From NCBI GenBank assembly GCA_017649565.1, contig JAGCGO010000019.1, positions 1 through 64,000 on the forward strand: 64,000 bases of DNA. The letters run 5' to 3'. Positions 8,656 to 17,526 of this stretch are shown piece by piece (position 1 is the first letter of the stretch; every line of letters begins with the position of its first letter). The notes under the pieces were generated by a model. The model saw only the letters and a program-made list of their open reading frames with translations, ran no database searches and was not told the origin of the DNA. The stretch comes from Fibrobacter sp. (GTDB taxonomy: Bacteria; Fibrobacterota; Fibrobacteria; Fibrobacterales; Fibrobacteraceae). The translations under genes were made by a program, and so were the position numbers.

Positions 8656-10821
8656 TTAGAAATTAACCGTTACGTCGGCGGAAGCGACAATTTTGCCCAC
8701 GGAAAGCGTAGACTCAACCATAGCGCCGGTCGCATCCATAGATTTATAGGTAACATCGTTCTTCAGGTAGCCGCCCTGCAGGTCCAGATAAGAAGCCGGA
8801 GCGAGTTTCAGGCGGAAACCTTCGAGGGTAAGCAATTCCTTGCTCTTGGTTATAGTGGCAAGGCCGTCAGCAATGACGAAACCCGTTTTCCCGAATTCCT
8901 TGTTGAACATCTGCACGCTGCTCAAGAGCGAGATCGGGCCCCAGACTTCCAGGGTGGCACCACCCATGATGCGGTCTGCCTTGCGCTTGAGATTTGCACT
9001 TTCCTCGGAATGGTCGTAAGAACCCTGGAGCAGGAGCTTGCGGTCCAAAGCGAGCAGCTGACCGATATCGAAACCAAGGCCGGCAGCATAACGCGTGTAC
9101 TTGTTTTCTTCGGTACCGACTTGGGGTACGCCAGCAGCATCGTAGGAAATCTTGATGCTGTTCGTCTGGGTCAACATGTCGAAACGGGCATTGAACGTAA
9201 GGATATCGTTCCAGTTCACGTCGACAGCAGCCTTGACACCCTTGCGGTCAGGCGTCGCATCGCCATAGGGCATCGCGAGACTAATCGTAGGATCGAGAGC
9301 GAACATTTCCGACTGGATCTCGCTGCGCTTCAAGATTGCAGCCGAGTAGCCGTTACGATAGAAATGGCCGTCCTTGTAGTTGTTGTAAAGGCGAGAATAG
9401 AGGTACTCGCTTTCGTCCTTCTTGGAAAGGGCGTTGGTGGACTGCGAAGTGATCAAGTTGGTCGCGTTCAGCGTCACGGCATTGTAGACATTGAAATAGA
9501 GGTTTTCCAGGCTGGAGGAACCGAAGTTTTCAATGATCAGGTTGTCGGAAATGCTCGAATACAGCGCATTCGAGTTCAGCACAACCGCACCGCCACGATA
9601 AGACGGGGTCGCGGCCATCTCGGACCAGAACTTTTCATCCGTCTGCAAGTAACGGACCTTCACATCGTACTCGACATTGGCAGCGGTACCGCGGACGAAG
9701 GGTTCCACGTAGAAGCTCTTGCCCTTGTCGTCGGCAAACTTTTCAGACTCGATGAAGGACGAATCCTGTTCCACCGCCTTGTAGTAGACGAAAGAGTCAG
9801 CAGGAGCCCTGGGATTCTGGCCCACCGCCAAGACGTAGTTCTTCACCTTCGTCTTTTTCTCGTAGTCGCGATCCATGTTCCAGTTCGACATGGCGAATTC
9901 GCCATTGAACCCGAATTCCAGCGGCAGGGTCGGCATCAGCGACTTGCTTGCGAAACCGAGTTCGGCATCAATGACAAGGTTGTTTTCGTAATAGATTGTG
10001 TCGCCAGGATCGGCAAAGTGAGCACGGCGAGTCAACTTACGATCGGAGACATTGTAGATGTCGCCGCCGACATGGATACCCATAAGGTCCACTCCCAGAC
10101 GGGAAGCGAGGAGGTATCTGTCGGAGAAGTCGAAGTCGAAGAACACCTGGTCGCTCTTCTTGGCGATATTGCGCAAGCGAGCCCCGGTAATCTGCATGGC
10201 GACATTGTCCACGGCACCAATCCGGCCGCTGTTGTATTCAGCGTTCAGACCGTGCAGCAGGCGCCTGTCCGTCGTATCGAGATTGCGGCGGGCCAGAGCC
10301 TCGACCCTGTGGGAGGCGAGGATTTCCGGTTCCTGCAGGAAATCGGGCTGCGGGGTGGCGATGGTGAGCGGGGTGTACCCGACACGCATGTAACCGAGAT
10401 TGAAGTTCAGGTGCTTGTTGAGAATGAGGCCGTCATACGAGAACCAGTGACCGATAACCGGGTTGTTGTTCACGTCGTAGGCACTCTGCCAGTCCTTGTG
10501 CAGGCGCATGCGGACATCGACGTGCGTCTCGGCACTCGGGTTTGCCCCGAAGCGCAAGTCGACATCGGTGAACGCCTGGTTTTCCTGCGTCGCGGAATTG
10601 TCAGCAAAATTGTCGGATTTCGCGATGGACGTCAGGCCACCGGCTTTCGCCGTACCGTTAACCCTCAAACCGAGAACGGCATCGTTCAAGGAATCCAGAG
10701 TTTCAAGCATGGACTTCTGCTGGGAGACAATGGAATCCTGCTCCTCTGCCATAGCGAGACCCGCCGAGAACAAGAAGGAGGATGCCAGCGCGATTGTTTT
10801 GATTTTCATATTGAAGTTCAT
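8656..10821 (-). CDS. Outer-membrane beta-barrel protein (third barrel gene of operon)
   Basis: A 721-residue protein with a signal peptide (cleaved near AMA/EEQ, residue 25), a short helical stretch and then alternating amphipathic strands to the C-terminus, which ends VTVNF. A terminal Phe preceded by alternating hydrophobics is the usual signal for BAM-dependent insertion. The segment around GYMRVGYTPLTIATPQPDF aligns by eye with DFRQQYSPLTLFLPGIDI of the next barrel upstream, so the two are paralogues. The family is not recognised. The ribosome site GGGAGG is 8 nt upstream of the ATG, with 15 nt to the upstream stop. A porin-, adhesin- or glycan-uptake-type role is conceivable. Confidence 0.78.
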   Translation of the reverse strand: MNFNMKIKTIALASSFLFSAGLAMAEEQDSIVSQQKSMLETLDSLNDAVLGLRVNGTAKAGGLTSIAKSDNFADNSATQENQAFTDVDLRFGANPSAETHVDVRMRLHKDWQSAYDVNNNPVIGHWFSYDGLILNKHLNFNLGYMRVGYTPLTIATPQPDFLQEPEILASHRVEALARRNLDTTDRRLLHGLNAEYNSGRIGAVDNVAMQITGARLRNIAKKSDQVFFDFDFSDRYLLASRLGVDLMGIHVGGDIYNVSDRKLTRRAHFADPGDTIYYENNLVIDAELGFASKSLMPTLPLEFGFNGEFAMSNWNMDRDYEKKTKVKNYVLAVGQNPRAPADSFVYYKAVEQDSSFIESEKFADDKGKSFYVEPFVRGTAANVEYDVKVRYLQTDEKFWSEMAATPSYRGGAVVLNSNALYSSISDNLIIENFGSSSLENLYFNVYNAVTLNATNLITSQSTNALSKKDESEYLYSRLYNNYKDGHFYRNGYSAAILKRSEIQSEMFALDPTISLAMPYGDATPDRKGVKAAVDVNWNDILTFNARFDMLTQTNSIKISYDAAGVPQVGTEENKYTRYAAGLGFDIGQLLALDRKLLLQGSYDHSEESANLKRKADRIMGGATLEVWGPISLLSSVQMFNKEFGKTGFVIADGLATITKSKELLTLEGFRLKLAPASYLDLQGGYLKNDVTYKSMDATGAMVESTLSVGKIVASADVTVNF

Positions 10822-10836
10822 CTTAGTTACCTCCCA

Positions 10837-13092
10837 TTAAAATTCCACATTAATGGAAGCTTCAAAAAGCGTCTGAGTAAATTCATGCGTAAACTTCGAG
10901 GAGGCCGCATTTGCTTCGGCATAGTAATATGCCGGCAAGTTCATAGACTGATCCTTGGATTCCGTGTAGGTATTGTAAGTGTTACCATTCTTCACTTCCG
11001 AGGTGTAGGTTCCCGGAGCACCGCCCATAGTCAAGCTATAATCGTTCTTGACCATAATCTGGCCCACATTGACCGAGAGCCAGGCATGTTCTTCCATGGC
11101 GTAGTCCAGACCGACCATCCACTGTTTCTGCGAACCCTTCAGGATCGGGTTCTTTTTCTTTTTGACATTGGGGTAAGTCAGGGTTGCATCCAGGGCGGCC
11201 TGGTTGTCGTTGATTTCCGACTGGATCATCTGGAAACCGGCAGTGAAGCCCAAGCGCGGCAGGTACTGCAGGTAGAGTCCGGCATTGATGAAGTTGCTCT
11301 TGAATTCTGCCGTACCGCTGCCCAGGGCAGGATCGTAATCGAGGGAACGCTGAGAATGCTTGTAGGACCCAGAAATTTCAAGCGGACGCTGGAAACCAAC
11401 CGTCTTGAAGATATCCCACTTGGCACCACCACCATATTCCATATACTTGGCGGCCTTGAAACCATCCAAAGCCTTGACCTGGTTGAAGGTACTGAACATA
11501 CCTTGAAGCTCGGCCAGTTCCTTCCAGTTTGCAGTCAGGACCGCGCGGGCACCCATACGGTTCGACGTAGCAAGACCATTCGGGAGAGAAAGCTGAATGT
11601 TCGGATCTGCGAACTTCTCGAGCAATGCCAGCTGGGCATGCGTATAGACGTTCGTCGTCCAGGAGTTCTTGTTGTACGGAGCGATGTTGTAGCTTTCCGT
11701 CTGACCACCCTGAGTCTTCTTGTCATCCGTACCCAAGGTCGTCGCCACAGGAGCGAATTTCGGGGAGTAGTTGTAGAGAGCGTCGAATGTGCTGTACAGC
11801 GGAGCGTTCACGCCGAAGCGGACTTGGTTGTAGTCCACGTCGGAATTCATGATTCGCTGGGCAAAGAAGTTGGAGGACTGAGCCAGGTTGTTGTACCAGC
11901 CGCTGTCGTTACGGACGAAGTCCACGGTAGTAACCACACCAAAGCTGTTTTCGACCTTGTAGCCGATATTCGCCGTTACGAGGACGCCCAAGCCCTTCTC
12001 GGTTTCTTCCTTGGTCTTGATGGCACCGGTAGCAGCATCAACGCTGCCAATCTTGTCCACCTTATCCAAGGACAGGGCACCTTCACCCACAAGGTCGGCC
12101 ACCAGGGTCTTGGACCCGAGAAGACCGGCAATGTCTCCACCGAGGCGACCGCTCGCGATGAACGTCCTTTGTGCAGACGTGTCATACGGGTTGACATCGC
12201 CACGTTCGTAGGGCTGGTCAAGCAGATACCCGTTGTCCTCATCGTAGGGATGCCTGTAGGCATTGTGTGCGTAAGTGTTCTTGTTATCGAAGATGTACAT
12301 CGGCGTGGCGCCGACATAGAGGTTGCGATTCAACGGAAGGAGTTCGAAGTTTCCTGCGGCCAACCACTTGTCCATGTTGGACGCCTGGGTTGAACCGGCA
12401 AACATGCCGTTCGGCATGATGTTACCCTCGGCACCGCTGAAGTCCAGGACGGATGTGCGGTTCACGCGGGCAAACAAGGCTTCGGCACGAACTTCGCCGA
12501 TTGTCTCGCTCAGGTTTGTACGGAACTGGAGGTTAACACCCTGCAGGTTACGCTGATTGCCTTCGATCTGCTGTTCCTTCTGCGCCATGTAGCGCTTGCG
12601 GGCGAACACCGTCGGTTCGTACATGATGTCGATGCCCGGCAAGAAGAGAGTCAGCGGAGAATACTGCTGGCGGAAGTCACCCACAATCCAGTAGAACGAC
12701 TGTCCGACATTGCCTTCGACATTAATCCAGGCAACCGTCAGCGTCTTTGCCGCAGAGGCGAAGTATTCCTGCATGCCGCCACCGAGGCGAAGCATCACGT
12801 TGGCGCGAACCTCTTCGTAGGGGCGGAAACGGAAATCGATATCGGCAGTGACGAACTCGTTGCGTTCCTCGGTCGGCTGCTTGATCGAGCGAGCCGGCAG
12901 ATCCTGGTCCGTATCGAACGAAGAACGTTGGGCGACAGCCCTGATGGCACCGCCTATTTCAAAACCACGCTTGGCATTAATGGAATCGGCCTTGCTTTCC
13001 AGCAGATCCTTATTCGCATTGACCGGGTTAGCCAGGACAGCCACCGAAGCGGCAAGAAGAGTGAACAAAGTTCTTTTCATTTTCATATTCAT
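10837..13092 (-). CDS. Outer-membrane beta-barrel protein (second barrel gene of operon)
   Basis: A 751-residue protein. The signal peptide ends near VNA (about residue 26), and the C-terminus is EASINVEF, a beta-signal with terminal Phe. Many Tyr/Asn-rich strands and turns and an absence of Cys are consistent with a large barrel. It shares the SPLT...P..D...EP..FARKR block with the 8656-10821 protein. The ATG at 13092 is preferred to an in-frame GTG at 13101, because GGAGG lies 9 nt upstream of this ATG. It is 15 nt from the upstream stop. No named family is recognised. Confidence 0.78.
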   Translation of the reverse strand: MNMKMKRTLFTLLAASVAVLANPVNANKDLLESKADSINAKRGFEIGGAIRAVAQRSSFDTDQDLPARSIKQPTEERNEFVTADIDFRFRPYEEVRANVMLRLGGGMQEYFASAAKTLTVAWINVEGNVGQSFYWIVGDFRQQYSPLTLFLPGIDIMYEPTVFARKRYMAQKEQQIEGNQRNLQGVNLQFRTNLSETIGEVRAEALFARVNRTSVLDFSGAEGNIMPNGMFAGSTQASNMDKWLAAGNFELLPLNRNLYVGATPMYIFDNKNTYAHNAYRHPYDEDNGYLLDQPYERGDVNPYDTSAQRTFIASGRLGGDIAGLLGSKTLVADLVGEGALSLDKVDKIGSVDAATGAIKTKEETEKGLGVLVTANIGYKVENSFGVVTTVDFVRNDSGWYNNLAQSSNFFAQRIMNSDVDYNQVRFGVNAPLYSTFDALYNYSPKFAPVATTLGTDDKKTQGGQTESYNIAPYNKNSWTTNVYTHAQLALLEKFADPNIQLSLPNGLATSNRMGARAVLTANWKELAELQGMFSTFNQVKALDGFKAAKYMEYGGGAKWDIFKTVGFQRPLEISGSYKHSQRSLDYDPALGSGTAEFKSNFINAGLYLQYLPRLGFTAGFQMIQSEINDNQAALDATLTYPNVKKKKNPILKGSQKQWMVGLDYAMEEHAWLSVNVGQIMVKNDYSLTMGGAPGTYTSEVKNGNTYNTYTESKDQSMNLPAYYYAEANAASSKFTHEFTQTLFEASINVEF

Positions 13093-13107
13093 CTTTAGCA
13101 CCCTCCG

Positions 13108-15357
13108 TTAGAACCACGCCTTGGTTTCGGCGGAAATGTAATGGGAATGCCAGTCGTTTACAGAAACCGTCTCGTCGGTATGGGTCATATACTTGTAACG
13201 GACATGCAGACCGACGCGGTCGGCGAAGTCCCAGTCGAAGCCAAGACCCATGGCAGTCTCCATAAAGTTGATGGGAGCCTTCCTGTACAGGAACGTATTC
13301 ACCTGCGACTTGTAATCGGAAGTCTGCCCCACAGTCGAGGTCATCTCTTCTGCTATGTAGGCCTTGTCGGAACGGAAGGTTTCGAGACCGAGGATACCCA
13401 CCATGTGGAACTTGGTGGTGATAGCGATGGTCGGTTCGAACTGTCCGTAGAAGGAAACAAGCAACATGTCCTTCTGCTTTTCGCTGACTGCAATCGGAGC
13501 AATCGTGCTCGACACACCGGAAAGAGCAACCAAGGCAGTCATCATGATATTGCGGTCGGTACCAAACCAGTGACCGATATCGTAACCACCCATGAAGGAG
13601 AAGTAGGATTCCCACTTGGCGTGCATGGGCACTTCCTGGTCGGCAATCTGGCCTGCATTGTCGTAGGCGGCGAAGGATTCCCAGAGTTCCCAGGTTCCAC
13701 CATAGAGACCGCCACGCTGGCGATACTGCTTGACACCGTCGGCAGAGCCCATCTCGATGCCGGCACGGTTTTTATAACCTGTACCGCTGTAGTTACCGGA
13801 GTCAGCAACGAAGAGCGGCTTGTGCTTGGTCCAGGAGTTCGAGCTTTCCCACATGTTGCGGCCGTTCAAGCGATAGTTGAACACGACGACGTCCTGGCCT
13901 TCCACGACCTGGCGATGCAGACCGTATTGCAGGTCGAAGTAGCCGCGGTTGAAGGTCGGTTCCAACTTGAGGTTAACACCTGTCAAGTTGGCAGAATAGC
14001 GGAGAGAACCGCCGTTCAGATAGGCTTCGTCCTTGCGCCAGCCCGGGAAGCGGGAGGGGTTCGTAATAGCATACGGAGAATAGAAGTTCTGGGAGAAATA
14101 GGCAGCTTCGACAGTGAGCGGCCAGCCCTCGATGTACTTGCTCTGGGCCTTCACGTACACACCCACCTCAGGTTTGCTCCACTTGTCCTTGACAGCGTCA
14201 CTCGAGAAACCGGAGCTCGGGTCCTTGTCGCTGAAGCCCTTCGTTTCCGTAGAACGGTAGAAGACCGAGGAGTCCACCATGTTCAAGGCTGCATCGGCCA
14301 TCAAGAACAGTTTCGGAGTGAGGTTGCCCTTAACGTCAAAAGAACCGACATGGTTGTTGAGGAGCACCGGGGCGCCGAATTCGGAGGCAAGCCACTGCCT
14401 GCTGAATTCCGGTTCGTAAACCGTACCGTCGTCATAGATGACACCCAAGTAGTTGAGGCCGAACGTAAGGTTGTCGGCGATCTTTTCCTTGGCGACACGG
14501 CCGTGATAGACATTACCGCGCAAGTCATAGGTACCGATCATTTCAAGTTCGCCCGGCTGACCGCCATACATACGCAGACCGTCGCGGGTCGCCATGTCGG
14601 CATCCATCGGCTGGGACACAAGGAACTGGGCCTTCATGTTAGCGGGCAACTGGTAGACGTTACCGAAGACACCACCGAACGAGCGGTTGGTCCAGAACGC
14701 GCGGCCACCTTCCTTAACAGGCTTGAAGGACTTTTCCTTATAGTAGGTACTGACAGTCTTTTCGTCTTCGTAAAGTTCGTACTGCCAGGAGAAGCGGGCC
14801 ATGGTTTCGCGTTCCCACATGGTAAGCGGGGAGGCGTTTGCCCAGATAACACCGCCAGCCGTGACGTAGGCACCAAAGACGCCGGCACGGATATCCACGC
14901 CCACGTTGAATTCTTCGTTCAGCGTGGAGGAATAGTAGTCCGTCGAGTGGTCATATATCACGCGCTCGTCGTTCGACGGAGCGTTCGTCGGATTCTTCGC
15001 CAGGTTGTTCGTGTACGTACCGGTCATGTCGAACGGGAACGACAGGTTCGTGAACAACGTGATGTAGGAGTTCGGCATGGCGACCACGTTCACGTTGAGC
15101 GTAGCATCCACTGCCGTCCTAGCACGGTCATCCTTGACCCAGGGGCTCGGTTCGGTGTACTGGAAATTCTTCAGGCGGAAAGCCATGTAGCCGGAAACGG
15201 CCAGCGGCAAATCGTCCTTGCCGAGCAAAGTAGACTCCATGTTGTTGGACATGGTGTCCAACGACGCGTGAAGGGAGTCAAGTTGCAACTGCGGAGGAAG
15301 CGCCCACGCCGCGCCGAGGCAAGAAGCGAGTAAAACACTAGATACTGATTTGCGCAT
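13108..15357 (-). CDS. Outer-membrane beta-barrel protein (first barrel gene of operon)
   Basis: A 749-residue protein with a signal peptide (to about AWA, residue 19) and a predicted barrel ending ISAETKAWF, again a terminal Phe. It contains NASPLTMWERETMARF, the counterpart of the SPLT block of the two downstream paralogues, but is more divergent from them. The start codon is preceded by AAGAGG, which overlaps the end of the preceding gene's region (gap 9 nt). Three successive barrels of nearly equal size suggest duplication and specialisation within one operon. Confidence 0.76.
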   Translation of the reverse strand: MRKSVSSVLLASCLGAAWALPPQLQLDSLHASLDTMSNNMESTLLGKDDLPLAVSGYMAFRLKNFQYTEPSPWVKDDRARTAVDATLNVNVVAMPNSYITLFTNLSFPFDMTGTYTNNLAKNPTNAPSNDERVIYDHSTDYYSSTLNEEFNVGVDIRAGVFGAYVTAGGVIWANASPLTMWERETMARFSWQYELYEDEKTVSTYYKEKSFKPVKEGGRAFWTNRSFGGVFGNVYQLPANMKAQFLVSQPMDADMATRDGLRMYGGQPGELEMIGTYDLRGNVYHGRVAKEKIADNLTFGLNYLGVIYDDGTVYEPEFSRQWLASEFGAPVLLNNHVGSFDVKGNLTPKLFLMADAALNMVDSSVFYRSTETKGFSDKDPSSGFSSDAVKDKWSKPEVGVYVKAQSKYIEGWPLTVEAAYFSQNFYSPYAITNPSRFPGWRKDEAYLNGGSLRYSANLTGVNLKLEPTFNRGYFDLQYGLHRQVVEGQDVVVFNYRLNGRNMWESSNSWTKHKPLFVADSGNYSGTGYKNRAGIEMGSADGVKQYRQRGGLYGGTWELWESFAAYDNAGQIADQEVPMHAKWESYFSFMGGYDIGHWFGTDRNIMMTALVALSGVSSTIAPIAVSEKQKDMLLVSFYGQFEPTIAITTKFHMVGILGLETFRSDKAYIAEEMTSTVGQTSDYKSQVNTFLYRKAPINFMETAMGLGFDWDFADRVGLHVRYKYMTHTDETVSVNDWHSHYISAETKAWF

Positions 15358-15366
15358 AAAATCCTC

Positions 15367-16110
15367 TTAAATCTCGTTGCGGAACGGATAGTAGGCCGGG
15401 CCTTCGTACGGCTTGCCATGCTTCTTGATTACGATATCGTCTATCCAGACCTTGAAGGATTCGTTTTCATCCTTACGGACTTCAAGACGGAAACCCTTGA
15501 ACTTGTCCCAAGCGAACGGGAGCATCACTTCGCGCGTATTCTTGGCATCCCAGTAGACACCGGTATTGCCGAACAGTTTCAGCGGGATGCTGAAGTGCTT
15601 CCACTCCGTGGTAATTTCGCCGAGGCTCTTTGAACGGAGCTTGACCTGCAGGGACTCGCCGCCACTCTTCACGCCATCGTCGACAAGCACGAACAGGGCG
15701 TTTTCGCCGCCCTTGGCACCCTTGATCCAGAATTCCAGGACGCCTTCTTCGAGATACGGAGTCAAGTCGACGGAACCGGCAATACAAATAGCAACGCCGG
15801 AATAGTCGCTAGCGATAAGTTCGATTTCCATGGAAAGAGCGCCTTCCATGGCATACTTGTCCGTGAGAACCGGTTCGGGGTTTTCGCGGGGATACTGGTA
15901 AGTGTATCCACCACCGCGCGGAATAGCTTCACGCATAACCACCGTGACAACTTCCTTATCGGGACGGAAGGGCTTCGCGGGTTTCGTCACGAAGCGGGAC
16001 TGGTCACGGTCACGATAATCGCTGAACCCGTAACCTGCAAAAGAAGAAGAGGCTAGGACCAGTGCAGCCAAGGCACCCGTCCAGACGGCTTTTTTCAAAT
16101 TTCCATTCAT
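15367..16110 (-). CDS. Exported carbohydrate-binding-like protein, first gene of surface operon
   Basis: A 247-residue protein with a signal peptide cleaved near SFA/GYG. The mature part is one beta-sandwich: VDLTPYLEEGVLEFWIKG, WKHFSIPLKLF and KGFRLEVRKD...FKVWIDDIVIKK follow the pattern of galactose-binding-fold CBMs (family 11-like), in which Trp/Phe and Asp line the ligand groove. The assignment is inferred from pattern. The start at 16110 is chosen because it begins the signal peptide; GGAG lies 12 nt upstream. A longer in-frame reading has no export signal. It heads the six-gene operon, with the next start 9 nt after its stop, and a candidate -10 lies at 16144-16149. Confidence 0.66.
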   Translation of the reverse strand: MNGNLKKAVWTGALAALVLASSSFAGYGFSDYRDRDQSRFVTKPAKPFRPDKEVVTVVMREAIPRGGGYTYQYPRENPEPVLTDKYAMEGALSMEIELIASDYSGVAICIAGSVDLTPYLEEGVLEFWIKGAKGGENALFVLVDDGVKSGGESLQVKLRSKSLGEITTEWKHFSIPLKLFGNTGVYWDAKNTREVMLPFAWDKFKGFRLEVRKDENESFKVWIDDIVIKKHGKPYEGPAYYPFRNEI

Positions 16111-16143
16111 ATAGGTACAAATCTCCATATTCGGATTGGCTAC

Positions 16144-16149
16144 AATATA
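16144..16149 (-). promoter_or_regulatory. Candidate -10 box of the surface operon
   Basis: Minus-strand TATATT 33 nt upstream of the first ATG of the operon. No good -35 is visible at the expected distance, which would fit an activator-dependent promoter. Confidence 0.4.
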
Positions 16150-16208
16150 GCTTGTTTTTTCGCCATTTGATTTCGCGGTGCAGAAAAATGTGACGGATTT
16201 ACAGAAGC

Positions 16209-16222
16209 GTAAAGCGCTTAAC
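16209..16222. promoter_or_regulatory. Near-perfect palindrome resembling a LacI-family operator
   Basis: GTAAAGCGCTTAAC is palindromic apart from one base pair, has a central GCGC, and resembles LacI/CcpA-type operators. It sits between the divergent GH5 lipoprotein gene and the surface operon. Confidence 0.4.
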
Positions 16223-16271
16223 AGCTGATTTTTATGGCCCAAATCATGGTTACTTACGTAAACACTTTATT

Positions 16272-16300
16272 TTGACGAATTTGCTCCGTATGCATTTTAA
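16272..16300 (+). promoter_or_regulatory. Candidate promoter of the second GH5 gene
   Basis: TTGACG (16272-16277), a 17-nt spacer, then TTTTAA (16295-16300). The leader to the ATG at 16341 would be about 35 nt. Confidence 0.45.
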
Positions 16301-16340
16301 TTTAAGTATTTTTACAAAGGGACCTAACGGAGGATTTTCC

Positions 16341-17510
16341 ATGAAAAAAAGTTTACTTTTCCTTTTTGCGATTTCAGCTATTGTCGGCCTGTCGACGAGT
16401 CTCGTCGCATGCGACAACAGCAGTGCGCCTCCCGCAGCTCCCTCGTCCGACCCGTCCGAAGAAAATCAGGGCAGGAAGGTCGTTCCCGTGGACTATTCGG
16501 CTGGCCGCGCCATGAACGCACGCCTGGGCAAAGGCATTAACCTGGGCAACTCCTGGGATTCCGACGGCAAGAACTGCAAGGACGACAATTGCTGGAGCAA
16601 CCCCATCGAAGACGGGGATTTCAAGATCATCAAGGATGCAGGATTCAACTCCATCCGACTTCCCGTGCGCTGGCAAAGATACTCCAACTACGAGACACAC
16701 ACCGTCGATCCGGATATTCTCGCCGGCGTCAAGGAAGACGTCACGCTCGCCATCGAGCAGGGTCTTGTCGTGCTACTCGATTTCCACCACTATGTAGAGC
16801 TGAACACGCTCGGCGGCGGCGCACATCGCGGCACCGGCGATTCCGTGGCCCTTTTCCAGGCAGAAAAAGAACATTTTGTCGGCCTGTGGACTCAAATCGC
16901 CACGGAATTTGACAAGTTCCCCGACTCCATGATCGTTTTCGACATTCTCAACGAGCCGACAATCCCTGACACGGCGCTAGTCAACGACGTTCTCCTCAGC
17001 GCCTACAGCGCCATCCGAGCCGTAACAAAGAACAAGACCATCATGTTCGAATCCAACAATGCGGCAAAATTCGAGCGGCTGGGCGTCCTCAACCTCCCCC
17101 CGGACGGCAACATCATCTATAGCGGGCACTACTACGAGCCTTACACTTTCAGCCACCAAGGGCACAGTTCCGCTTGTCAGGGCGACGCCGCATATAGCAA
17201 CACGGCTAGCGACGACTTTAAATCTTTCGCCAGGATGGGCATGCAGCTCTACCCGGACATTAACGGCAAAGATTTCATTCCCATGAACATGGGCGAATTC
17301 GGAATCTCTGGGCGCACCAACTGGCAATGCGGGGAAAATGCCCCCAGCGATGCGAAGAAGGCCCAATGGGCCAAGGAATCCGTGGCGGCAGCAAGGCAAT
17401 TCAACATGTCGTTCCACTACTGGGGATTTACCTTTGTCGGCGGATTCGAAGCATACGACCGCCGAAGCGGCTCATGGTACGCGGGATTCCCGGGAGCACT
17501 GATCAACTAG
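16341..17510 (+). CDS. Glycoside hydrolase family 5 lipoprotein (cellulase)
   Basis: A 389-residue lipoprotein: the signal peptide ends SLVAC with Cys24, followed by a short Ser/Pro linker. The GH5 domain begins at about residue 55: GKGINLGNSWD, IRLPVRW, LLDFHHY, acid/base Glu205 in FDILNEP and nucleophile Glu319 in NMGEFG, with HYYEPYTF between them. The pattern is like GH5_4-type endo-beta-glucanases. Activity on cellulose, mixed-linkage glucan or xyloglucan is expected but not resolved. It has no C-terminal sorting domain, so anchoring is by lipid, unlike the GH5 enzyme at 4254. The ATG at 16341 is preceded by GGAGG; an upstream in-frame ATG at 16272 lies in the promoter. It converges on lpxA with only 16 bases between. 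Confidence 0.9.
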   Translation: MKKSLLFLFAISAIVGLSTSLVACDNSSAPPAAPSSDPSEENQGRKVVPVDYSAGRAMNARLGKGINLGNSWDSDGKNCKDDNCWSNPIEDGDFKIIKDAGFNSIRLPVRWQRYSNYETHTVDPDILAGVKEDVTLAIEQGLVVLLDFHHYVELNTLGGGAHRGTGDSVALFQAEKEHFVGLWTQIATEFDKFPDSMIVFDILNEPTIPDTALVNDVLLSAYSAIRAVTKNKTIMFESNNAAKFERLGVLNLPPDGNIIYSGHYYEPYTFSHQGHSSACQGDAAYSNTASDDFKSFARMGMQLYPDINGKDFIPMNMGEFGISGRTNWQCGENAPSDAKKAQWAKESVAAARQFNMSFHYWGFTFVGGFEAYDRRSGSWYAGFPGALIN

Positions 17511-17526
17511 GACAACCTACCGAAAA

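Noticed and set aside
9010-12393. An 1127-codon open frame on the plus strand across two barrel genes
   Set aside because: It crosses a gene junction of the minus-strand operon, has no signal or domain, and is explained by codon bias of the real genes.
13141-15333. A 730-codon plus-strand frame opposite the first barrel gene
   Set aside because: Antisense shadow; the minus-strand product has an export signal and a terminal-Phe beta-signal.
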